Assembly (NCBI GenBank): GCA_001643675.2
Contig: LSRY02000077.1
Coordinates: 31,001-95,000, forward strand
DNA length: 64,000 nucleotides
Source: Monocercomonoides exilis
Lineage: Eukaryota > Preaxostyla > Oxymonadida > Polymastigidae
Direction of reading: 5' to 3'
Both the position numbers and the translations under genes were made by a program. This document shows positions 10,661 to 21,600 of the stretch, in pieces; the stretch's first letter is position 1, and the number at the start of each line of letters is the position of its first letter. The notes below the pieces were generated by a model, which was not told where the DNA came from, searched no databases, and was given only the letters and a program-made list of their open reading frames with translations.

Positions 10661-10866
10661 GGCTGATCCTTTCTGTAATCACACTTTTGTTCGAATTTTG
10701 ATCACAGTTTTTATTTCGATGAGATTTTTGTTAAAATTTTGTTTCTGCAATAACAACATCATGAACAACGTGTATTATCAGTCCAAGTTCTTTTTTTCAA
10801 AATCCCATTGAGATAATAATTTTGATCAAAACTCGAACAAAAGAATGATTTCAAAAAGGATCAGCA
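10661..10866. repeat. Imperfect long inverted repeat (foldback or MITE-like)
   Basis: The left arm starts GGCTGATCCTTTCTGTAATC at 10661 and continues through TTTTGTTCGAATTTTGATCA to about 10730. The right arm (about 10797-10866) is its imperfect reverse complement, with TTTTGATCAAAACTCGAACA and ending AAAGGATCAGC. Arms are about 70 bp with scattered mismatches and a spacer of about 65 bp. No target-site duplication or transposase was seen. It could be a small nonautonomous element or a structured transcript. Confidence 0.6.
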
Positions 10867-11147
10867 ACATAAACTATTTAGTATATTTTTTTTTATTATT
10901 GAAAAAATGATTGTGCATATTTGTTTATATAAATCAGAGAATAATGAAAAATTACAACAAGATATTAATTGCATTTTTCAACCAAAAGAGTGAGTAACAT
11001 TCTTTCCTCAAATTCAAAACGATGCAATAATTTTCTGGTTTACATAAGCACTTTTGTTTGAAAACATCTGACTGGAATAATTCAAAAAATAGTTGTTAAT
11101 TATACTTGAAAATAATTTCTTATCAAATGTTATGAAGAAAAATCTTT

Positions 11148-11148
<1 letters not shown>

Positions 11149-11193
<45 letters not shown>
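11149..11193 (+). repeat. 45-base poly-T tract
   Basis: Uninterrupted run of T. It may be the complement of a poly-A tail left by retroposition from the minus strand, but no gene copy or target-site duplication is evident next to it. Confidence 0.95.
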
Positions 11194-11194
<1 letters not shown>

Positions 11195-12606
11195 TACCCA
11201 ACGATGAAATATTTCGATTTATTTTTTTCACTATTCTGAAATTTCAAAAAATGAAAATCTCTTTTGTGCACTATTTACTATTTAAAATTGTTTATCTTAT
11301 AAGTGGAAAAATCTCACTTTAAGCATTTTCATTAATTAATTGTGAACTTTTGTTTTATTATTTATGATTAAATAATTCAAACAAAACGTGTTCATTTTTT
11401 TAAAGTGCTTGTGAGGAAACAATAAATATTGCAATAACATCAATAATGAAAGAATACGGATAAAAAAGTCCAATTCATTTTGAACTCTGAGTAAGTTATA
11501 AAAAATTATGAGCAAAACAAGTATTTATTGTTATTCGCAAAGAAAAGCTTGAAAGTTCGTATTTTCCCGCTATTATACAAAATTTGACAACTTATTGTTC
11601 AAAATTAATCGAAATAAAGTTATTTTTTGCGTTCAATAAAATAAAATTAGTAATTAAAATGTTTGATTATTTTTGAAGTTATATTTTTTCATTCAAAATT
11701 TTTGTTTCAAGAATTTCCTTTGAACATAAATTCATTTTCACTGCAGAGTGAATAGGCTCAATAAAGACATTTGAATATTGATTTCAGCTGATTCACTTAA
11801 TTTTTAAACAGTTGTAATAAATCTAGCATTTGAATTCAAAAGCTCTTTTCAATGACATAAAAATTTTAAAAAGTCTGCAACCCGAAAAAAGTTATGATTA
11901 CAAAAATAATCACCCAAATAATACTTTTTTCAAACAAAATAATAATATTTGCATTCGAATTAATAATTGTTTTAAACAAAACATAATTTAATTTACTCTC
12001 TCTCACAAATTTTTGTGAAGATGATTTTTTCACTTTTGAATAGGAAATTATTTTGTAATGTTATTAATTTTTTTATGCAATAGATAATATTTTGAAAAAT
12101 TTTATTTTTACCTGAAAATTTCAATAATTACAAAAAATTTTAGTTCAAATTAAAATATAAGATATTTTTATTTCGAATCCAAATTTATTAATTCGTTTGC
12201 AAAATTATAAATTCGATTACAAAAATACTCATTTCGAGTAATTTAAGGTGTATAATTTTTATGAAATGAAGAAAAATGTAAAGATATTTGTGCAACATTG
12301 CATTTTTCACTTGATCCCTGCTTCATCTTGTGATTATTTAAGATAATTGAAGTTTGCTGACAATTCAAAGAATTGGGACAGAATTCTCACAATTATGAAA
12401 AATACAATGAATTGTTCCAACCTTTTTCTGCTATTGAATGATTATTATTCTAACATTATCGTGCAATATTAAATATAAAAATATAAAAAATTAAAAAAAA
12501 TCTTTGAAAGAACTGTGTGGAACAAAATTCATAAAATAAAAAATTTCGTCCCAATTAACCTTTTATGCCATTATAATTAATAATTGTTTTGTGAATTTTG
12601 AAGGAT

Positions 12607-15600
12607 ATGCGTTGGAGTTTCATTTTCGTTATATATTACGTATGCTTAGCTGAAGATGTTACAGATGCATACGTTTCTGATGATGGGAATGGATTTTGTA
12701 CATCGGAAGCACAACCTTGCAAAACATTTGAAGAAGCACTTGCCGCGATGGATGAATGGAACAACCACAAATTGACAATTAATGTTGTTGGATATATCAC
12801 TTTACACAGAGATGTAATATTACATGCGCTCGAGTCAGGAATGGAAATTTGTTCATCGTCGAATTCTCTTTCAAAAATAATTTTGCCTGAAGTTATAAAA
12901 CACGAAGGTTCAAATTATTATCCAATTCAAAATGAAGGGTTTTTAGCGTTAAGAAATATTGATATAAATCAGCAACCAGTTATGTATGATGAAGAAAAAA
13001 GGAAAAAGAATGGAGTTTTACATTCTCGGTATTATTTTTCCATGACGGACTGTAAATTATCATTTAATAACCCTGATGATGCAGTCATTGAAACATGCAA
13101 TTTTTGTGTTGAAGGACAATTCACATTATCAAGATTAACAATAGATAAAGCAAATGGACACACATTTTCTCGATCCATGTTTGAAAGCTCAATAAATTAT
13201 TGTCAAACGATAGACATCACAAACTGTGTATTTTCTGACATGACATTTAAGCAAGGACGATTCATTTCTCTGGAAAGCGAAACGATTTCCGTGACAAACT
13301 GTAGTTTTAAAAACGTTACAAGTTTAGGAAGGTGGACATCTATCATTTTAAATAGTTGTACAGACAAAAATTCACAACTGACATTAATGATAGATAACAT
13401 GACAGTGGAAAATGTCAATGCACCGAACGCAGAAGAAGGAGGTGGAATGGCAATTGGGCTTGATCCAGGATCCTTGTTAACTGTGAAAGGATCGCAGACG
13501 TTGTTCAAGAGTTGTGGTTGCGATACAACGAAGACAGGAAAAGGAGGAGGCATTTACGTTGAAGGAGATTTAGATGTTGAGCTGATGTTTGAAAAGGAGA
13601 TCAAATTCGATGATAATCATGCATTTTTGGGTACAAACATATTTATATTCAACATGTCACTGGAAACGGTCGTTCAAAAAGATCATTTTCTGTTTGCAGC
13701 AGATGACAACGGAGTGTTTTCTTGGAAGGAAAACGAGCTGATGGGCACCAAATACTCACCAAAAACGCAGTTTATTGAAGACTTTTATGATTATTCTGCT
13801 GAGGATGAAATTCTGAATTTGTTCATGTTTTTAAGTGGGTTAAAGAGCAGAAATATCTATCTTTCGCAAAACGGAAAAGATCACATTTATTGCGGATTAA
13901 CAGTTTATCCATGTGAAAGCATTGCATTTAGCACTTCTCAATTTGACATAAAGAATACAAATTCTAAAACTCTTCATTTACCAGCATATAAAACTACACA
14001 TTTGAGTAAAGCAGTTTTGCTGGAAAAGGAATTAAGCTCCGTGGCCTTTTCTGTTGCTGGAGTATTCAGTCAATCCAATAATGAGCAAATGGCAGAGATA
14101 AATATAATGCAAAGTATTGAAGCGCTTTCCGATGCAGAACGTGGCAGTGTGAATTGCCATTGCACCACTTCGTTTCACTCAATTCAGTTTGACTTGCCTG
14201 ATAAGTTCATTTCAACTGCCGTTTTACCCACGTCTGTGATTAGCTGGATGTTTGACTCACATTCTGCGTATCTTTTTCTGGACAAATGTTCAATATGTGC
14301 TCCTGAGAATGTTTTGAAGCCTTTGGAATACAGATTTTTGTGCGGAGAAGGAGGAAGCGTAAAGATTGTTGATACTCAGATGATTGGAAAAGATGAGTCG
14401 AAGATTACGACGAGGTGGGAAGAGAGCCCTTTTCTGATTAGCAAAATGAGCGGTGATTTAACAATAAGCGGATTGACAATGGAAAGAATTGAAGTAATAG
14501 ATGGAGCATGTGTGAGTGTTACGAGTGGTGGAGAAAGCAGCGAATTGAAGGTGAGCATCGCCAACTCATCTTTTAAGTCAATCACAAGCACATGCGGGAG
14601 AGAAGGAGGCGCGTTGAGCATTAAGCTAAACGAAGAAAATGCAGCTTTTCAGTTAAAAGGAAATGACGCAACTTCTTTCACGTCTTGTGCAGCAGAAGGC
14701 TGCCAATCAAAAGGAGGAGGGCTGTTTCTCGAGATGACTGGAGAAAACTCGCTTTTTCAAGTGCCGAAGTCATCTTCTTTTGTCGTGTTTGGAAAAGGGA
14801 ACAGAGCGACATTTGGAACAGGAATGTATTTTGTGTGGGATAACCTGCAGACGAAAAAAGAGGATCTTACTCCACTCGGAGAAGGTCTTACCGCAGCAGA
14901 AAACGTTGTCGCAGTGTGCGACAGAGGAGCTATGGAAAAAGAACTGGATCTGTTTGTTTATCTGAAAGTGGTTGATGACGCTGCGAAAAGCGATGAAGTG
15001 TATGCGGGAAAAAGCGACAGGGCAGAGTTGTGTCTTGTTGCTGAGTATCCGTGTCATCTTGTTTCGTCAGCGATGAAGCGCTTTGCAGCAGACGACAAAC
15101 AGAAGAGAATAATTGTCTGTGGAGAAGTGGAAATTGAGACTGATCTTACTTGGGGAAGCACTACAAACAAGGAAATCGTGATTTCTTCGCTTCCATTCAA
15201 TGAAGAACTTACAAGAAACGTTAACCAGAGTCATTTTACAAATGCACAAAGCTCAAGGAAATCACAGAAAAACAATCAATTTGAAAGAAGCAGAATGGTT
15301 TTAACTGCAAATGCTGCTGTGAAAGCGCAAGGGGATGCTGCTGTTAAGAACACACACACATTAACGATTGAACACATAACATTTCTGATTAATGAGATGA
15401 AGAGAGATTTTCATCCTTCGTGCTTAATTTCCTCTGACAACGCAATGACTGTGTCAATGCTGCAATCAACAGACAGAGAGAATGTTTCAGAGCTTTCTAG
15501 TCAAAGCGACTGTTCTGTCTCATTGACAGATGTGTATGTATTGGGCGATGTTGGAACAGAACGGGTGACGACTTTGAACAGCTTGCTTGAGATTAATTCT

Positions 15601-18600
15601 GGAAGTCTTTTGATTTCCGGGCTGCAGATTTCGACTCAGTTTACGTTTGCCAAATCTCCAATTTCACTTGCTGATTTGTTGATATTGGCGAAAATAACTG
15701 CACTGAAAATAGGAACAGAAGCTTCTTCCTCACCTTCTGCAGCATTTGGAGATAATAACGACAACTATCTGATTGTGCAGGAAGGTCCACTTATCGAAAT
15801 TAACCGCAACACAATCAACATGAACGGAGATTTCTCTTTCATCGAGTCTGCAAATGGACCAGCGCTTATTAACATTGGAAGGGATGGGCATGCCATTGTA
15901 TCGAACAGCCACATTAAGCGATGTCTCAATGGAGCAGCAAGCGATGGCAAAGGAGGAGTGTTTGGGGTGAGCTTGATTGGCGAGCTTGTACTCCGAAATA
16001 CGACATTTGAAAGCTGCGGAATGAAAGGCGAAGGAGGCTGGGGAGGCGCTATTTATGTGACAGGAAGTGCTGAACTGGAGCTTCATTCGTGTATTATCAA
16101 GGATTGCTTCACTGGAAAAGGCGGAAAAGGTTGTGGAGGAGGGCTGTTCATCGATAAAGATCTCAGCGAATTTGTGAGCGAGGACACAATCATCAGCGGA
16201 TGCACCACTTATGGCGGATGTGGAGGAGGAATTTATGCGAATGCGAAGGCTGAGGGAAATCTGGTTCAAGCTCAGATCAAAATGACATTTGAAGGAAATG
16301 GGAGAGAAGAAGAGGATGCCACTGCGAAAGGGAAAGACATTTTTATAAGCGACACACATGCGACCGAGATGACAGCAGAAGCAAATCCGTTTTATTTGTG
16401 CGGCACAAGCGAAGTTGGAAGAAAAGTTTATTATTCGAACTTGGCGATTGAGCCAGCGGTGGAAAAGGAGGAGGAAGGATGGCTCGGCTACGATATCCGG
16501 AAGAGGAAAGTGAACACGAATGAAGGAACAACCGATGCGAATTGTGGATTATCCAACGAACAGCCTTGCAAAACGATCAAAACAGCAATAGACCTGTTTC
16601 CAACACAAGTCGGAGCTGGCGATGATGCTGAGAAGACTGTTGAACTTTCTGAAGAAAGCGATGAAAGTGAGAAGGAGACGATTCTTGTAAGCAAAAAGAA
16701 AGTTGCAATTGAAGGCAAACTAAGAGAAGATCGGAGAATTGCTTCAATAATTATCACAAACCTCGAAGTCGCAGGCACATTATTCGCAATTGATACAGAC
16801 GGTACATTGAACTTGAAGGACGTTCAAATAACACACAATTCAAAACACGAAGAGAATTGCCAGTCTTCTTTATTTCAAGTGAATGAAGGCTCACAACGAG
16901 CGAACCTGATTCTTCAGAACATTCAGATATCGACAGAAGCAGTTTACAGCCTAAACAAGCATTTCACAGCTTCTCTTATAAAGTCTTACAGTGGAAAAGT
17001 TCGAATTTCTGATATTTCTATAAGCACATTCGGTTTGGAACAGCCGGCTATAAGCATCGTCGGTGCAACTTCTTCACTTGTCATTGGGGGAAATACAACT
17101 TTAAAGTTCATAAGTCAGCCAACAACCGATTCACCGGCTGGCATTCTTATTAACACAGGCGATGAGCCTATTGATGTAGCAATTGAAGGCATAAGCATTG
17201 TTGATGCAAATGCGCCTGCTTCGACAAAAGGAGGCGGCATTTGTGTTTTTCTTAGCGATGAAAGCAGCTCATTTCATCTGTGTCATGAGGAAGCAATCAG
17301 CTCAAAAGAGAAAGTTACTTTGAGCGGATGTCGAGTGTCAGGTGAAGCAGGAAAAGGAGGGTGCATTTTCCTTTCAATGAAGCAGAGTGTGGATGTGAAG
17401 TTTCCAAAGTACAAAGCAAATATCCTTTTTGACTCGGAAGGAGATGTGAAAAGCGATGCGTTTAAAGGGAAGTATTTGTTTTTTGAAGCAAAAAGCTTGT
17501 TGAACTGCATTAACAATGAAAAATTTGGCTTTTTGATCGAAGATTACGAAACATACGGCGACTGGCCAAATTTGATTGGACTCGACGAAGCAGAATTTGT
17601 GAATGAAGAAATAGAATTGTTCAGACTCATCTTTGCGACAGCTGAAAATGTTATTAAAATAAATGCGAAAGACGGCAAAGATGTGACATGGTGCGGAGGC
17701 GAGCGAAACTGCAAGAGCTTTTCTTATGGAGTCAGTCGCTTAGATTTCGAATCTGCCAATCCTTCTCTATTTCTGTTGGGAAGTAATCCGTTTCCCGTCT
17801 CTGAGCAGCTTGTCTGCAAAGGCAGTGAAGGAAACCTCAAAATTTGTGGCGACAGTTCGTCTGACGCGAAAGCGAATCTTGTTTTTGCAGCTGAATTTTC
17901 GTTGTCTGCTAAAGAAGATGATTCGAAAGAGAGCTGCATTTTGTTTGAGTCAGGCACTGAGCTTGAAAACATCATTGCTTCGGTGCCTGAGATGTTTATG
18001 ACGGACGATCTGGAACAGCCACAGGCTATTTTTGAGCTGAGAGGCACTTCTGGATGCCTGAAGCTGAACAAGGTGACTTTTACTCAGAGGGACAGCAAAA
18101 CGGAAAGGGAATTATTTGGCAGTCATATTTTAAGGAAAGACCTCTCAATGAAAACGATCCATTCAACAACTGATCTTGGATCTGAATATCGTTTGGTGCT
18201 AATAAACGACGGTTCTGCGGAATTTGTTGAGGTGAAGCTGGAAAAGCCAGAAACCAAAGATTTTTTGCTCTTTCAATCGTCTCCATTCTTCTTTTCTGTG
18301 AGCAGCGGAGGACATTGCACTCTTTCCAGCTGCACATTCAGTGGAATCAAAATTACAGTTGAAAGAGAAGCTGTTGTTGAGATGAAGTCATGCGAAGGCG
18401 CCACAAATGGAGCAACATTTACAATCAGAAAATGCACATTTACCGAATGCGTTTCGAGCAAAGGAGTAGAAGGAGGAGCGTTGAGCATCAAGTCTTCTTT
18501 AGACACTTCCAGAATCAGATTTCTGGATGATGGGCCAACATCGTTTGCCAATTGTCAAGCAGAAGAGAATGAAGGACGTGGAGGCGGACTGTATATTTTC

Positions 18601-21600
18601 TTACACTCAAATGAAGAACCTTTTGGAGGAGTGGAGTTTCCCAAGAAGAAGGAGAACTTTGTGATTGAAGGCAACTGCAATGCTCATGAAGGGAAAGGAA
18701 TATTTCTTGACGTGAGCGATCTTTCAGCCACAGTCAAGAAAGAGAACTTTGCCTTTGCTGAGCTGATTGATAAGGCACAGAGGGAGTCATTGCTGTACGG
18801 AAGAGATGATAGCGTATTCACCGACAAGCCAATTGATTTGTACTCATTCCTGTTGGATGAATATTTCAGCGACGTAATCTTTTTGAAAGGAGAGAATGTG
18901 GATGCACAACAAGCACTCACATCTTCGCAAGCTTCGTTTGCATTCTGCGGACATTTCAATGCTCCGTGCAAGTCATTCGGCGAAGGAACGAAACATTTTC
19001 CAAAGGACTCGCAAAGAAACAGATTAGTCATTGAGAAGAAAGCATTTGCAGAATACACCTATTTTTGGACAAAGTTTGATGAACTTTTCGTAAGCGGTGA
19101 ACCCGAAACATTCTTCAAGAAAACGGATTTAACAGAAAACGAATGTTCTGCAATTGAAGATGATAATCAATATGGCATACTTGATTTTCCTTCGTCACTC
19201 ACAACAGAAAACGACTATCAAGCTGTGATGTCTTTTGATTACCCCATCACTTTCTCACATTTGGTTGTCTCGTTTCCACCATCGTTCAAAGCAGACACTT
19301 CTTTCGGGGGCAATGCTTGCAGAGAAGAAAATCATTCATTCAAAGGCAACCAACAAGCAGGCTTTGTACCGAGAGGTTTGTATTTTTGCAATGGCGCTGG
19401 AACAAATGGCAAAATCTCCTTTGAATTCTGCACATTCCAGCTATCTTCAGCTCCAACAAGTGAATTGAATTATTATATCATATCTTCTACTTCTGGAATG
19501 ATTTCGTTTAAAGATGTTATATTTGATGGAGCGCAACAAGCAACGAAATATGTATCTGAATCACCAAACATCAATTCCCATGCCAATGGTGATGAGAAAT
19601 TTGTACTATTTAATCTGTCTCCGATTCGATTAGGGGGAGACGACATCACTGGAATATTAATAAGCAATTCGTTGTTTTCGCACATCTCAATCGCACAGGG
19701 ACCTCTTTTTTATTTGGAGCGTTTGCAAAGTGCTGTCTTTGAAAACAACATTTTTACGTCCATATGCCGGAATGGTGATGAAGAGATGGAACCCCCAAAA
19801 ATTGGCGGAAGCATAATCGATGTTGTCGAGCAGAAAGCAGAATATTTTATTACTATAAGCGGAACGCAATTTTCTCAATGTACATCTCCTCTTTCAAAAC
19901 AAGGTGGTGCAATTTCAATTGAATCACCAAAGAGTTACGTTGGAAATATTCTAAAGATCGACAAAGGATCATCGTTTGAGAAATGCGCATGCAACAAAGA
20001 CGAAGGAAGAGGCGGAGCCATCTCGTTTTATTATTCAGCTTTGCAAGATGTAACTTTTAGCAAATTGCAATTTGAAGATACAAACGAAGCGAAAATCGGA
20101 AAGAACATTTGGGTTGGATTTTCTACTTTTGACATGAACAAATTACGAAATGCGTTTTACGGTCTGAGAAAGTTTGACAGATACGAAGGAGCAGAAAACG
20201 AATATGCGATTAGCATTGAAGGAGCTGAAGCACTGGAGACAGATTTAATTCCTATTTTGAATCTCAATAGGATGACAGTGGCGTATGTATCGAATGACGG
20301 GAACGACGATTCTGAATTGTGTGGAATAAAAGTGCTGCCATGCAAAACAGTTATGAAGGCTCATTCAGTGCTTTCACACAGCATTGAAGACAGATACTCG
20401 ACGCTGAAATTGCTGAGCCGAACAGTTCTTTCGGAGAATATTGTTGCGAGACAACAAATAGTTACTGTTATCGAATCTGCCGACGAGCGCAGGAAAGAAA
20501 TTGCGGAGATCCCAGCAAACATGAACAGATTCGGGGCTGAGTTTCAAGTGGTCAATATTCTCCTTGTCAGAAACATAGAATTCATTTGTGGAGCAAAGAA
20601 TGAAAACAGCAACGATAGCAAAGCAACATATTCATCAAAAGAAGTCGAGAATGATAATGAAATGCTTATCCAGTCATATTATGACGCTGCCTTTTTGATT
20701 CACAACATTCAAGATGCGAAATTAGCAAGACTATCGCTGGTAAGCTGCACTTTTACAGCAGGCGCTGATATGATTAAGATAAAGAACAATTTGATATGTG
20801 TGGATGGAGGAGAGCTTGATATGGATGATGTTTTGTTTGATGGAATGGGTTTGGATTGCAATTCAGCAATATGCGTTGCATATGGCGGGGAAGTCGCACT
20901 CACTGGCGTTACGATAAAGAATTGTGTTTTCGTTAAGTATGTTATTGGATTGTATCCAAATAGCAGATGCAAACTTTTGAGGTGCCTGTTTTCTTCGTTA
21001 TTGCTAACATACAATTCTGTTGTCGAAACTTTCGTTGAGCAAAATGCAAACAAGGATGCAGAGGAAAAACATAATATTGAATTTGACGATTGCGAATGGA
21101 GAAATATCACAGGATATTCTTGTTTGAGCTATTCAAGCAAGAGCAGAAATGGAGAAATAAAACTGACGAAATGTTCATTCTCTTATTGCGATTCTAAGAT
21201 GAGATATGGTATCATTTTTATTTCATCTTATCAGACAAACATTATTACATTGAATAGAATTACGATGTTTAATTGCTTATGCAATGTTGGAGGAGCTGTG
21301 TATATTTCTCTGCTTGAGCAGGACTCACTTGAAAGTCCACCTCTTTTGCAATCACCAGTTTTTTCATCGAAGTTAACAAACGAGCAACAAGGTAATGAAG
21401 AGAGCATAATATTTCATAATTGTTTGTTCATTGGAAATATCAGTGATTCCCTTGTTTGCCATGTGTGCTTATGTGATTCAAGAAAAGACTTCATTAAAAA
21501 TACAGTATTTGACGATTTGTGCTACAGTAGCTCGAAAACAGAATCAGTTTATCTGGATGTGAAAGTAGACCCATCGCAAAGCGGATGGAAAGACAATTGG

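Larger units (their letters stand above)
10144..12606. other. 2.4-kb AT-rich intergenic spacer
   Basis: Very AT-rich, with runs of A and T. It holds the (TTTTA) repeat, the 45-base poly-T and the inverted repeat listed separately. No ORF with protein-like composition and no tRNA-like fold was noticed. Confidence 0.6.

Noticed and set aside
11149-11193. Poly-A tail of a retroposed gene
   Set aside because: No gene-like sequence or target-site duplication beside the T-run.
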